From Sphingopyxis sp. (GTDB lineage: Bacteria > Pseudomonadota > Alphaproteobacteria > Sphingomonadales > Sphingomonadaceae), in contig JACEST010000028.1 of assembly GCA_013911715.1 (NCBI GenBank), positions 1 through 17,033 on the forward strand: 17,033 nucleotides of DNA. The letters run 5' to 3'. The stretch's first letter is position 1. Every line of letters starts with the position of its first letter. Position numbers and translations under genes: made by a program. This document shows, piece after piece, positions 1 through 8,159 of this stretch. The notes beneath the pieces were generated by a model. That model had not been told where the DNA came from. It did no database searches and saw only the letters and a program-made list of their open reading frames with translations.

Positions 1-6
1 CCCCAA

Positions 7-28
7 CCCCTCCCCTGAAGGGGAGGGG
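7..28. repeat. Perfect 9-bp inverted repeat against the ddl start codon
   Basis: CCCCTCCCC (7-15), loop TGAA (16-19) and GGGGAGGGG (20-28) form a perfect hairpin that ends 3 nt before the ddl ATG. The right arm supplies the only Shine-Dalgarno-like purine run for ddl, so the folded RNA would hide the ribosome binding site. GC-rich hairpins of this C/T-G/A type are common dispersed intergenic repeats in sphingomonad genomes (general knowledge, not checked here). No T-run follows, so it is not a standard terminator for a + strand transcript. Confidence 0.7.
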
Positions 29-31
29 CTA

Positions 32-955
32 ATGAAGCGCGGCCCATGGCATGTCGCCGTGCTGATGGGCGGCTGGTCGAACGAGCGGTCGGTGTCGCTG
101 ATGAGCGGCAATGGCGTCGCCGACGCGCTCGAATCGCGTGGACACCGGGTGACGCGGATCGACATGGGGCGCGATGTCGCCGCGCGGATTGCCGAGGCCG
201 CGCCCGACGTCGTGTTCAACGCGCTGCATGGGACGCCAGGCGAAGATGGCACGGTGCAGGGAATGCTCGACCTGATGGGTGTGCCCTACACGCACAGCGG
301 CATGGTCACCTCGGTCATCGCCATCGACAAGCAGCTGACCAAGCAGCGGCTGGTGCCCGCAGGCATCCCGATGCCTGGCGGGCATATCGTGGAGTCCGAA
401 ACGCTGTTCGAGCGCGACCCGTTGCCGCGCCCCTATGTGCTCAAACCGGTCAACGAAGGATCATCGGTCGGGGTGGCGATCGTCACCGACAGCGGCAATT
501 ACGGCAATCCGATTGCGCGCGAAGCGGCGGGGCCGTGGCAGGATTTTGCCGAGCTGCTCGCCGAACCCTTTATCAAGGGGCGCGAGCTGACCGTGGCGGT
601 GCTCGGCGGGCAGGCGCTGGCCGTGACCGAGCTTAAGCCCAAGAGCGGCTTTTATGATTTTGACGCCAAATATACCGACGGCATGACCGATCATGTCTGT
701 CCCGCCGAGGTGCCGGGTGATATTGCCGCCTATATGATGGACCTCGCGCTGCGCTGTCACCAATTGCTGGGATGCAGGGGCGCGTCGCGGACCGATTTTC
801 GCTGGGATGACGAACTGGGCAAGGACGGGGTGTTCGTGCTGGAAACCAACACCCAGCCGGGAATGACACCGCTCAGCCTGGTGCCTGAACAGGCCCGCTA
901 TCTGGGCATTGATTATGCCGAACTGGTCGAACGGATCGTGGAGGAAGCATTATGA
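32..955 (+). CDS. ddl: D-alanine--D-alanine ligase
   Basis: Cytoplasmic ATP-grasp enzyme joining two D-alanines for the peptidoglycan precursor UDP-MurNAc-pentapeptide. At 307 aa it matches the DdlB type. Visible motifs are the N-terminal LMGGWSNERSVS (11-22), the LHGTPGEDGTVQG loop (65-77), the nucleotide-binding KPVNEGSSVGV (138-148), the flexible-loop YDFDAKY (208-214), CRGASRTDF (248-256) and the Mg/ADP-binding ETNTQPGMT (271-279). Start ATG 32 follows a GGGGAGGGG run and fits the family N-terminus. The gene overlaps ftsQ by an ATGA (952-955), implying translational coupling in the dcw operon. Upstream partners such as murC/murB would lie outside the window. Confidence 0.96.
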   Translation: MKRGPWHVAVLMGGWSNERSVSLMSGNGVADALESRGHRVTRIDMGRDVAARIAEAAPDVVFNALHGTPGEDGTVQGMLDLMGVPYTHSGMVTSVIAIDKQLTKQRLVPAGIPMPGGHIVESETLFERDPLPRPYVLKPVNEGSSVGVAIVTDSGNYGNPIAREAAGPWQDFAELLAEPFIKGRELTVAVLGGQALAVTELKPKSGFYDFDAKYTDGMTDHVCPAEVPGDIAAYMMDLALRCHQLLGCRGASRTDFRWDDELGKDGVFVLETNTQPGMTPLSLVPEQARYLGIDYAELVERIVEEAL

Positions 956-1884
956 CCAAGGCGAAGGTCAAGCGCGGCAAGGCGCCGGCGCGCCGCCCGG
1001 TACGCACCGCGCCGCGCGGCCGCGCGCGCGGACCGTCGCGGCTGGATAAGATCATTGCCGTGCTGCCGATTGGCCCGGCGACGCTGCAGCGCATTGCCAA
1101 CATGATCATCGGCGGCGTGCTGGTTGTTGCGGCGGGCTTTGCCGCACATTTTGGCGGCGTCACCGCCTGGGCGCATGACGAATGGGCGGGTGCGGTGGCG
1201 CGCGCGGGCTTTCAGGTCAAACGCGTCGAGGTCGTCGGGGCGAACCGCATCGATTACCTCAAAGTCTATGACATTGCGCTCAGCCAGCAGAACCGATCGA
1301 TGGCGGCGGTTGACCTCGACGGCGTGCGCACCGATCTGCTCAAATATGGCTGGATTAAAGATGCGCGGGTGTCGCGCCGCTTGCCCGAAACATTGGTGAT
1401 CGACGTCGTCGAACGCGCACCCGCGGCGGTGTGGCAGCATAACCGCCGCCTGTCGCTGATCGACGATGATGGTGTGGTGCTGGAACCCGTGACCGCTGCC
1501 ACCATGCCCGATCTGCCGCTGCTGATTGGTCCCGGCGCGAACCGCCGCTCGCGCGAACTGGCGGCATTGCTCGAAGACAGCCAGTCGCTCAAACCGCTGC
1601 TGGCGGGCGCGACCTGGGTCGGCAATCGCCGCTGGGATCTGCGCTTTGAAAGCGGCGAGACGCTGTCGCTGCCCGCCGGCGATGAGGCGGCCAAGCTGGC
1701 GCTGGCGCGCTTTACGCATATGGAAGGCAGCAACCGGCTGCTGGGGCGCGGCATCATCCGTTTTGACATGCGCGATCCGGCGAAATTCGTGCTGCGCCTG
1801 CCGCCCGAGGGGCAGGTCGATAATGACATTGCCGCCGAACCTGCTGCTGCCAGCGTGGTCGCAGTTATCGATACGGAAGCCTGA
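952..1884 (+). CDS. ftsQ: Cell division protein FtsQ
   Basis: Bitopic inner-membrane divisome protein that links early and late division proteins (FtsB/FtsL partners). It is 310 aa. A long Arg/Lys/Pro-rich cytoplasmic tail (about 1-35) is followed by one transmembrane helix (about 49-68, IANMIIGGVLVVAAGFAAHF). A POTRA domain follows (about 88-157, beginning FQVKRVEVVGANRI), then the beta domain with WVGNRRWDLRF. Overlap with ddl and the 4-nt gap to ftsA support a single transcript. The basic tail is longer than in E. coli FtsQ, as is usual in alphaproteobacteria. Confidence 0.93.
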   Translation: MTKAKVKRGKAPARRPVRTAPRGRARGPSRLDKIIAVLPIGPATLQRIANMIIGGVLVVAAGFAAHFGGVTAWAHDEWAGAVARAGFQVKRVEVVGANRIDYLKVYDIALSQQNRSMAAVDLDGVRTDLLKYGWIKDARVSRRLPETLVIDVVERAPAAVWQHNRRLSLIDDDGVVLEPVTAATMPDLPLLIGPGANRRSRELAALLEDSQSLKPLLAGATWVGNRRWDLRFESGETLSLPAGDEAAKLALARFTHMEGSNRLLGRGIIRFDMRDPAKFVLRLPPEGQVDNDIAAEPAAASVVAVIDTEA

Positions 1885-1888
1885 ACCA

Positions 1889-3145
1889 ATGGCCGCGCCG
1901 CGCATCGACAAGCTGATTACCGCGCTCGATGTCGGGTCATGGAAAGTTGCCGCGCTGATCGCCGGCGTCGGCGCCGACGGCAAGCTGCATGTGCTCGGCA
2001 CCGGCCAGCGCGAAAGCCGCGGCGTGCGGCGCGGTTATGTCGCCGATATGGACAAGGTCGAACAGGTGGTGCGTGAGGCGATCGAGCAGGCCGAGCGCAT
2101 CGCCGAGCTGAATATCGAAGATGTGTGGGTCGCCTTTTCCTCGGGCGGGCTCACCAGCGACATTGCGCCGGTCGAAAGCGAGCTCGGCGGTCATCGGATT
2201 GAACAGGAAGATATTGACGATCTGCTCGCCGCCGGACGCGCAGGCATCGATCCCGAAGGCCGCATGGTGCTGCATGCGCTGCCCGCACTTTATACGCTCG
2301 ACGGGCTGAACGGCGTCAAAAACCCGATTGGCTTGCATGCCGACCGGCTGGCGGTCGATATTCATGTCATCATGGCCGATGGCGCGCCGGTGCGCAATCT
2401 GGAGGCGGCGGTGCGCGCGGCGCATCTGAATGTCCGCTCGGTCGTGGCGGCACCGATGGCGGCGGGATTGGCGTGCCTGAGCGAGGAAGAACGCGATCTG
2501 GGCGTTGCATTGGTCGATTTGGGCGGGGCGGTGACGACCGTGGCGCTGTTTGCCGGCGGGATGCTGGTCGAGCTGGCGTCGCTGCCGTTCGGCGCGGGCG
2601 ACATTACCGACGACATTGCCTCGGCCTTTGGTATCCGTCGCAGTCAGGCGCAGCGCGCGCAAAGCTTTTACGGGTCGGCGCTCACCAGTCCCCGTGATAA
2701 TGTCGAAGTCATCGACATCGACCCCGGCGCACCCGACGGCGCCGACAAGCCGCGCATCACCCGCGCGCAGCTGGTCGCGGTGATCCGTCAGCGGCTCGAC
2801 CAGATGATGGGCGAAATTGGCCGGACCTTGAAAGAATTGCATTTTGTCGGCCCCATCGGGCGGCAGGTGGTGCTGACGGGCGGCGGCGCCGACCTCAAAG
2901 GCATTGCCGAATATGCGCAGGTCGCGCTGGGCCGGGCCGCCCGCGTGGGCAAGCCGCAGGGGCTAGTCGGCCTGCCCGAAGCGCATAGCGGCCCGGCTTT
3001 TGCCACCGTGGCGGGCCTTGCCATCTATGCTGCGACCGACCCTTTTGACCTGCGCGACATGCCGCTCATGTCGCAGGATGTGGTGCGCGCGCCCGCCGGC
3101 GCGCTGCTGAGCCGACTGGTTGCAGCGCTGAAGAGCGGGTTTTAA
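1889..3145 (+). CDS. ftsA: Cell division protein FtsA
   Basis: Actin-like ATPase that tethers FtsZ filaments to the inner membrane. The start ATG 1889, 4 nt after the ftsQ stop, gives 418 aa beginning MAAPRIDKLITALDVGSWK. The open frame extends back into ftsQ, but that extension is Arg-rich shadow. Visible are the phosphate-1 region ALDVGSWKVAALIAGV (12-27), the phosphate-2 region DLGGAVTT (210-217), the adenosine motif LTGGGADLKGI (from about 328) and a C-terminal amphipathic membrane-targeting helix ending LLSRLVAALKSGF. The stop codon overlaps a 12-bp palindrome (3145-3156). Confidence 0.95.
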   Translation: MAAPRIDKLITALDVGSWKVAALIAGVGADGKLHVLGTGQRESRGVRRGYVADMDKVEQVVREAIEQAERIAELNIEDVWVAFSSGGLTSDIAPVESELGGHRIEQEDIDDLLAAGRAGIDPEGRMVLHALPALYTLDGLNGVKNPIGLHADRLAVDIHVIMADGAPVRNLEAAVRAAHLNVRSVVAAPMAAGLACLSEEERDLGVALVDLGGAVTTVALFAGGMLVELASLPFGAGDITDDIASAFGIRRSQAQRAQSFYGSALTSPRDNVEVIDIDPGAPDGADKPRITRAQLVAVIRQRLDQMMGEIGRTLKELHFVGPIGRQVVLTGGGADLKGIAEYAQVALGRAARVGKPQGLVGLPEAHSGPAFATVAGLAIYAATDPFDLRDMPLMSQDVVRAPAGALLSRLVAALKSGF

Positions 3146-3156
3146 TGGTCGACCAT
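3145..3156. repeat. 12-bp perfect palindrome at the ftsA stop
   Basis: ATGGTCGACCAT reads the same on both strands and shares its first base with the ftsA TAA. It begins the 126-bp ftsA-ftsZ gap and is followed by an AT-rich tract (about 3158-3173). It could be a protein-binding site or chance; as an RNA hairpin it is only a 4-bp stem. Its function is unknown. Confidence 0.4.
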
Positions 3157-3271
3157 CCAAAACAGTTAATTTTTTTCGTGAAAAGCCTGAAACAATCGTG
3201 CAATGCTGAATGACATTCCAAGGGTTGCAGCGCCGTAATTTCCAATTTGTCGCTGTGGGGAGACTAGACAG
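3157..3271 (+). promoter_or_regulatory. ftsZ leader, probable promoter region
   Basis: This gap is clearly more AT-rich than the surrounding coding DNA, notably TTAATTTTTTT around 3167. It also holds an odd-centred inverted repeat GAATGACATTC (3208-3218). FtsZ is normally made in large excess over FtsQ/FtsA and often has its own promoter here, so promoter activity is likely. I could not find a convincing -35/-10 pair, nor a full CtrA site (TTAA-N7-TTAA). The ftsZ ribosome site is GGGGAG (3257-3262), 9 nt before the ATG. Confidence 0.45.
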
Positions 3272-4780
3272 ATGAGCATCAATATCGGCCCGCCGCAGGT
3301 GGACGAACTCAAACCGCGCATCGCGGTGATCGGCGTCGGCGGGGCAGGGGGCAACGCCATCGCCAACATGATCGCGGCCCGGGTCGAAGGGGTCGATTTC
3401 ATCGTCGCCAATACCGACGCGCAGGCGCTTAATGCCTCGCCCGCCGAACGGCGGATTCAGCTCGGCACGCATATTACCCAGGGGCTGGGCGCCGGATCGC
3501 GCCCCGAAGTCGGCCGTGCGGCGGCTGAGGAAACCATCGCGGTGGTCGAAGAAGCGCTCGAGGGCGCGCATATGTGCTTCGTTGCGGCGGGCATGGGCGG
3601 CGGCACCGGCACCGGTGCGGCACCGGTGATTGCCAAGGCTGCGCGTGACCGCGGCATCTTGACCGTCGGCGTGGTCACCAAGCCGTTCAGCTTTGAAGGG
3701 TCGCGCCGTATGCGCTCGGCCGAGGCGGGCATCGCCGAGCTGCAGGACCATGTCGACACGCTGATCATCATCCCCAACCAGAATCTGTTTCTGGTCGCCA
3801 ACCCGAACACCACCTTCAAAGAAGCCTTCACCATGGCGGATGAAGTGCTGCAACAGGGTGTGCGCGGCATCACCGATCTGATGGTCATGCCGGGGCTGAT
3901 CAACCTGGATTTCGCCGACGTGCGCAGCGTGATGCGCGAAATGGGCAAGGCGATGATGGGCACGGGTGAGGCCGAGGGCGACAATCGCGCGCTCGAGGCT
4001 GCGCAGCAGGCGATCAACAATCCGCTGCTGGACGGTGTCAGCATGGCAGGCGCCAAGGGCGTCATCATCTCGATCACCGGCGGCGAAGATATGCGCCTGA
4101 TGGAAGTCGACGAGGCCGCCAACCATATCCGCGAGCTGGTTGATCCCGACGCCAACATCATCTGGGGCAGCGCGTTCAATTCCAACCTTGATGGCAAGAT
4201 TCGCGTGTCGGTGGTCGCAACAGGCATCGACGGCGGCGCGCAGGCCGCCCCTGCGGCCCAGCCCAGCCGCAGCTTTGCCTTTCAGCCGACGGTCCGTCCC
4301 GCCATGACCCCACCGCCGCCGGTTGCCGTCGAAGCGCCCGCACCCGTGGCTGAGGAAGCACCAGTCGCCGAAGCGAGCGACATGGTCGAGCATTCAGCCG
4401 ACGCAGCGCCGGGCTTTTCGGTTGGCACCAGCGCGCCGGTCGCGAGCTATGACGACATGACCGGCGAGGTTGAACCCGCCGCTGAACCCATGGCAATCGA
4501 AGACGACGGAGAAGACGAGCTGGTGCTGGGTGCGCCCGAAACGCCGGTCGACAGCGCGCCGTCGCCCTATGCGCCGTCGGCCTATGCGGCGTCGCCTGCA
4601 CCGCCGCTAGGCGCTGGTGACGACAGCGACTTGACGCCGCGCCCGGCCACGGGCGGCACCTTGTTCGAGCGCATGTCGCGGCTGTCGCGCGGCACCGCCG
4701 CCAAGGCCGAAGAAGAAGGTGAAGGCGACGGTGACGGCGTCGACATCCCCCGCTTTCTGAACCGGCAGAATAACCAGTAA
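3272..4780 (+). CDS. ftsZ: Cell division protein FtsZ
   Basis: Tubulin-like GTPase that builds the Z ring and directs septal wall synthesis. It is 502 aa, longer than E. coli FtsZ (383) because of an extended linker. The GTPase core covers about residues 13-320: VGGAGGNA (22-29), the tubulin signature GGGTGTG (109-115) with AAPVIAK, and the T7 loop NLDFADV (211-217). A low-complexity Ala/Pro/Glu/Asp-rich linker of about 165 residues follows. The C-terminal peptide DIPRFLNRQ matches the conserved FtsA-binding tail. A Shine-Dalgarno at 3257-3262 and the conserved N-terminus support the start. Confidence 0.97.
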   Translation: MSINIGPPQVDELKPRIAVIGVGGAGGNAIANMIAARVEGVDFIVANTDAQALNASPAERRIQLGTHITQGLGAGSRPEVGRAAAEETIAVVEEALEGAHMCFVAAGMGGGTGTGAAPVIAKAARDRGILTVGVVTKPFSFEGSRRMRSAEAGIAELQDHVDTLIIIPNQNLFLVANPNTTFKEAFTMADEVLQQGVRGITDLMVMPGLINLDFADVRSVMREMGKAMMGTGEAEGDNRALEAAQQAINNPLLDGVSMAGAKGVIISITGGEDMRLMEVDEAANHIRELVDPDANIIWGSAFNSNLDGKIRVSVVATGIDGGAQAAPAAQPSRSFAFQPTVRPAMTPPPPVAVEAPAPVAEEAPVAEASDMVEHSADAAPGFSVGTSAPVASYDDMTGEVEPAAEPMAIEDDGEDELVLGAPETPVDSAPSPYAPSAYAASPAPPLGAGDDSDLTPRPATGGTLFERMSRLSRGTAAKAEEEGEGDGDGVDIPRFLNRQNNQ

Positions 4781-4790
4781 CCGCCGCCAT

Positions 4791-4808
4791 CACGCGACGG
4801 AACGCGTG
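4791..4808 (+). other. Small hairpin after ftsZ
   Basis: CACGCG (4791-4796) and CGCGTG (4803-4808) form a perfect 6-bp stem with a 6-nt loop, 10 nt after the ftsZ stop. ACGGAAC (4797-4803) can instead pair perfectly with GTTCCGT (4827-4833), so two folds compete. There is no U-run, so it is at best a weak or Rho-assisted stop, or an mRNA-stabilising end between ftsZ and the next gene. Confidence 0.35.
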
Positions 4809-4862
4809 CTTGGTGCGACCATTGCGGTTCCGTTGCGCCCGGTTCGTCGGTAAAGGGAAGCG

Positions 4863-6353
4863 ATGATCAATTCTTCGCTGAGGCAGTCTGGCGCGGTGGC
4901 GCTGGCGATGGCGACGGCAATTTGTGCGTTTTGCGTCCCGCCCGCGCGCGCACAGGTCGCCGAGCCGGACCCGATCGTCAAAGCGGCGTTGGAAAAGCGC
5001 CGCGATGCCGAGGCCAGTCTGGCTTCAGCGATGGGCCGGATCGGCAACGACCGCACCGATGCGACCGCGCTGATCGATGCCGGCCGCGCCTCGCTGGCCC
5101 TTGACAATCCGCAGGCCGCGCTTGGCTTCCTGACCCGTGCAGGACAGTTGCGACCCGCCGATGGCACGGTGGCGGCGCTGACCGCGTCGGCGATGGTGCA
5201 GCTTGAGCGGCCCGCCGAGGCATTGGATTTGTTCGCCAATGCAGCGCGGCTGGGTGCGCCCGAACGCAGCTATCTGTCCGATCGCGGGCTTGCGCTCGAT
5301 TTGCTGGGGCGTCAGGACGATGCGCAGCGCGACTATGAAGCCGTGCTGTCGCAGGCCAATGACCCCGAAACGGTGCGCCGTTATGCGCTGTCGCTGGGAA
5401 TCAGCGGTCAGGTTGATCGCGCCGTCCAGGTGCTGACGCCGCAACTGCGCAGCCAGGACCGTGCGGCGTGGCGCACCCGCGCGATGATCTATGCCTTTGC
5501 GGGACGCCAGTCCGAAGCGCAAGAGATTGTCAAGGCAACGTTGCCGGGGCCGATGGCGTCGAACATCATCCCATTCCTCGCCCGTTTGCCCGGGCTGACC
5601 CCAGCACAAAAGGCCGCTGCCGCCCATTTCGGCGCGCTGCCGGGCGGGACCAAGCCCGGCATTCCGGGCACCGCGCGGCCAGCGCCAACGCCTACACCAA
5701 AGCCGACCCCGCCGCCCGTGGTGATTGCCGCGCGGCCGGTGCCGACTATTGTGCCTGCCCCGGCCAACGCGACGCGGACCCCTGCACCGACGCCTGCTCC
5801 GGCGACGGTGCCGACCGCAGCATTGCCCGCAGCGCCGCCGCCGCCGCGCCGCGCAGGGCCATCCGCGGACCTGGCGGCGGTGATGGCCGGGCTGGCCGTT
5901 CCTGACAATGAGCTTGCCCCGGCACCCGGCGCGCTCGATATGGCGGCGCTCGAGGCAGTCAAAGCGGAGCAGCGACGCGCTGCCGAAGCCGAGGCTGACG
6001 CACGCAAGCGCGAGGTCGCAGCGGCGCGGGTCAAGGCCGAAGCCGACGCCAAGGCCAAGGCCGAGGCCGACAAGAAAAAGGCGCATCCTGCGCGCAGTTG
6101 GGTGCAGGTGGCGGCGGGGGCCAATCAATCGGCATTGCAGACCGACTTTGGTCGGCTGACCAAGAAATATCCCGCTGAATTCAAGAGCCAAAAGGGCGCG
6201 ATTGCCGAATGGGGGCGCACGCGCCGCTTGCTGGTCGGTCCCTTTGCCAGCGCCAAGGCAGCGGCGACATGGCTGGCGGCCTATAAAAAGGCGGGCGGCG
6301 ATGCGTTCCAATGGTCGAGCGAGGCCGGGGAAGTGGTAACCCCCGTCCGATGA
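4863..6353 (+). CDS. Secreted TPR and SPOR-domain protein
   Basis: A predicted periplasmic protein of 496 aa, probably a septal peptidoglycan binder. A Sec signal peptide (about 1-30, ending PPARA before QVAEPDP) is followed by TPR-like helical repeats (about 60-230, e.g. ALGFLTRAGQLRPADG and AYLSDRGLAL-type helices). Next come a Pro/Thr/Ala-rich linker (about 250-330) and an Ala/Lys/Glu coiled-coil segment (about 355-405). The C-terminal SPOR domain (about 411-490) begins SWVQVAAG and contains RRLLVGPFASAKAAATWL. SPOR domains bind glycan strands lacking stem peptides at division sites, which fits its place after ftsZ. The ribosome site AGGGAAG lies just before ATG 4863. It overlaps dgt by ATGA. 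The exact cellular role is inferred. Confidence 0.85.
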   Translation: MINSSLRQSGAVALAMATAICAFCVPPARAQVAEPDPIVKAALEKRRDAEASLASAMGRIGNDRTDATALIDAGRASLALDNPQAALGFLTRAGQLRPADGTVAALTASAMVQLERPAEALDLFANAARLGAPERSYLSDRGLALDLLGRQDDAQRDYEAVLSQANDPETVRRYALSLGISGQVDRAVQVLTPQLRSQDRAAWRTRAMIYAFAGRQSEAQEIVKATLPGPMASNIIPFLARLPGLTPAQKAAAAHFGALPGGTKPGIPGTARPAPTPTPKPTPPPVVIAARPVPTIVPAPANATRTPAPTPAPATVPTAALPAAPPPPRRAGPSADLAAVMAGLAVPDNELAPAPGALDMAALEAVKAEQRRAAEAEADARKREVAAARVKAEADAKAKAEADKKKAHPARSWVQVAAGANQSALQTDFGRLTKKYPAEFKSQKGAIAEWGRTRRLLVGPFASAKAAATWLAAYKKAGGDAFQWSSEAGEVVTPVR

Positions 6354-7522
6354 GCAGCCTCGCGCGCTGCGCTGCGGTTCCGGCGCTAAGCCGGGGACGG
6401 AGACATGGCGAGGCGTCCGATGCAGTGCGCGGACCGCGCGATGCCTTTCAGCGCGACCGCGACCGCATTATCCACTCGATCGCCTTCCGGCGGCTGCGCC
6501 ACAAGACGCAGGTGTTCATTGCCCCGGACGGCGACCATTATCGTGTGCGGCTGACCCACAGCATCGAGGTTGCGCAGATTGGCCGCGCGATTGCGCGCGC
6601 GCTGGGGCTGAACGAGGATCTGACCGAGGCCCTGTGCCTGGCGCACGACATCGGCCACCCGCCGTTCGGTCATGCGGGCGAAGATGCACTGCGTGCGGCG
6701 ATGGCAGCGGCGGGCGGGTTTGACCATAATGGCCATACGTTGCGCACGCTGACGCGGCTCGAATCGCCTTATCCGGCGTTCGACGGCCTCAATCTGACGT
6801 GGGAAACGCTGGAGGGGCTGGCCAAGCATAATGGGCCGGTCGCTGACCCCCAATGGGCGCTGGCGGCGGTCGATGCCGAGTTGGCGCTGGACCTCGCCAG
6901 CCATGCCTCGCTGGAGGCGCAGGTCGCGGCGATTGCCGACGACATCGCCTATGACAATCATGACATCGACGACGGGCTGCGGGCCGGTTTGCTGACGCGC
7001 GACATTTTGATGGCCGAGCCATGGGTGGCGGCCAATTATGGGCTGGTCGAGGCGCGCTATCCGCACGCGCCGCGCGAACGGTTGCTGCGCGAGTTGGTGC
7101 GCGACCAGATCGGGCGGATGGTCAATGACGTTGTCGCCGAAACACAGACACGGGTCGCCGAGGCTGGGGTGGCGAGCGTTGATGAGGTGCGCGCCGCGGG
7201 GCGGATGCTGGTGGGCTTCTCAGCCGAACTGGGTACGGCGGAACGTCGGCTCAAGGCCTTTATGTATCAGCATCTTTATCATCACCCCAACCAGATTGCT
7301 GCTGCCGAAGGGGCAAGACGGGTGGTGGCAGGGCTGTTTGCTGCCTTTGCGGAGGGCGCGCCGATGGGCGATCGCTGGGACGCGCCCGGGGCCGACGACG
7401 CTATTGCTCGCACGCGGCACGTCGGCGACTATATCGCCGGGATGACCGACCGTTTTGCTATCGACCGTTTTGCCGAATTGTGCGGGCGCGCAGCGGTGCC
7501 GGAGGCGCTGGCGCATGTCTAG
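6350..7522 (+). CDS. dgt: Deoxyguanosinetriphosphate triphosphohydrolase-like protein
   Basis: HD-domain enzyme hydrolysing dNTPs to deoxynucleoside and triphosphate, controlling dNTP pools. Start ATG 6350 overlaps the preceding stop (ATGA) and gives 390 aa; an in-frame ATG at 6311 lies inside the SPOR gene and is less likely. The metal-binding residues are visible: H70 in LTHSIEVAQIGR, the HD pair H99-D100 in LAHDIGHPPFGHAGEDAL, and D197/D198 in IADDIAYDNHDIDD. RRLRHKTQVF (47-56) is the usual N-terminal signature. It is the short dGTPase-like class (about 380-400 aa) rather than the 505-aa E. coli Dgt, so substrate preference may be broader than dGTP. Confidence 0.92.
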   Translation: MSSLARCAAVPALSRGRRHGEASDAVRGPRDAFQRDRDRIIHSIAFRRLRHKTQVFIAPDGDHYRVRLTHSIEVAQIGRAIARALGLNEDLTEALCLAHDIGHPPFGHAGEDALRAAMAAAGGFDHNGHTLRTLTRLESPYPAFDGLNLTWETLEGLAKHNGPVADPQWALAAVDAELALDLASHASLEAQVAAIADDIAYDNHDIDDGLRAGLLTRDILMAEPWVAANYGLVEARYPHAPRERLLRELVRDQIGRMVNDVVAETQTRVAEAGVASVDEVRAAGRMLVGFSAELGTAERRLKAFMYQHLYHHPNQIAAAEGARRVVAGLFAAFAEGAPMGDRWDAPGADDAIARTRHVGDYIAGMTDRFAIDRFAELCGRAAVPEALAHV

Positions 7523-8159
7523 GCTGTTGCTCATCGGTGCGACGGGGATGGTCGGTGTGAAGGTCGCGGCTCTGTTGCCAGCGGCGTCGCTGACAATCGT
7601 GGCGCGGCGTAGCGTGGATACCGCCTTGGGCGCTGCGGTGCATGTCGTGCCAACCGGCCGGTGGAGCGAAGTGATCGCTGCTGCCCGCGCCGATGTGTTC
7701 ATCAATTGCCTTGGCACCACCATCAAGCAAGCCGGGTCGCAGGCGGCCTTTCGCGCCGCCGACCATGATCTGGTGCTCGCGGCGGCGGAGGCGGCTCGCG
7801 CGGCGGGGGCGCGGCATTGCATCAGCGTGTCGTCGGTCGGTGCCAATGCCAAGTCCGCCAACTTCTATCTGCGCACCAAGGGCGAGGTTGAAGCCGCGCT
7901 GGCCGCAATCGGCTTTGATCGTATCGACATTCTGCGCCCCGGTTTGCTGACCGGCGAACGGACGGGGCCAGCGCGGCCGGGAGAGGCGTTGGCGATGCTG
8001 GCCGCGCCGCTCACCGACCGGTTGCTGCATGGCGCCCTGCGCCGCTATCGTTCGATTTCAGCGGATAAGGTCGCGGCCGCGATCAAGGCGCTGGCTGCGG
8101 CTGGCGGCACGGCCACGCATATCCATGAACATGACGCGATCTGTGCACTCGCCGATTGA
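7515..8159 (+). CDS. NAD(P)-binding Rossmann protein, TIP30/HTATIP2-like
   Basis: A 214-aa atypical short-chain dehydrogenase/reductase fold protein. The nucleotide-binding loop is GATGMVG (8-14). FINCLGTTIKQAGS, the SVSSVGANAKS stretch and Y118-x-x-x-K122 (YLRTK) match the HTATIP2/CC3-like group of NAD(P)H-binding proteins, whose bacterial substrates are not well defined. Start ATG 7515 overlaps the dgt stop by 8 nt and places the Rossmann strand at the N-terminus as expected. Its stop overlaps a TTGACT that may be the -35 box of the gcv operon. It is probably cotranscribed with dgt; the reaction is unknown. Confidence 0.82.
   Translation: MSRLLLIGATGMVGVKVAALLPAASLTIVARRSVDTALGAAVHVVPTGRWSEVIAAARADVFINCLGTTIKQAGSQAAFRAADHDLVLAAAEAARAAGARHCISVSSVGANAKSANFYLRTKGEVEAALAAIGFDRIDILRPGLLTGERTGPARPGEALAMLAAPLTDRLLHGALRRYRSISADKVAAAIKALAAAGGTATHIHEHDAICALAD

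Noticed and set aside
1526..1888. In-frame extension of ftsA into ftsQ.
   Set aside because: The translation is Arg/Cys/Trp-rich shadow of ftsQ, and the conserved FtsA N-terminus begins at ATG 1889, right after the ftsQ stop.
3225..3253. TTGCAG with spacing to TGTCGC or neighbouring hexamers as an ftsZ promoter.
   Set aside because: No acceptable -10 hexamer at 16-18 nt; kept only as a general promoter region.
2963..4393. Long minus-strand open frame (476 codons) opposite ftsA/ftsZ.
   Set aside because: His/Arg/Asp-rich composition typical of antisense shadow in high-GC genes; both plus-strand genes are unambiguous.
5025..6311. Long minus-strand open frame (428 codons) opposite the SPOR-domain gene.
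   Set aside because: Arg/Gly-rich low-complexity shadow. The plus-strand product has a signal peptide and a SPOR domain.
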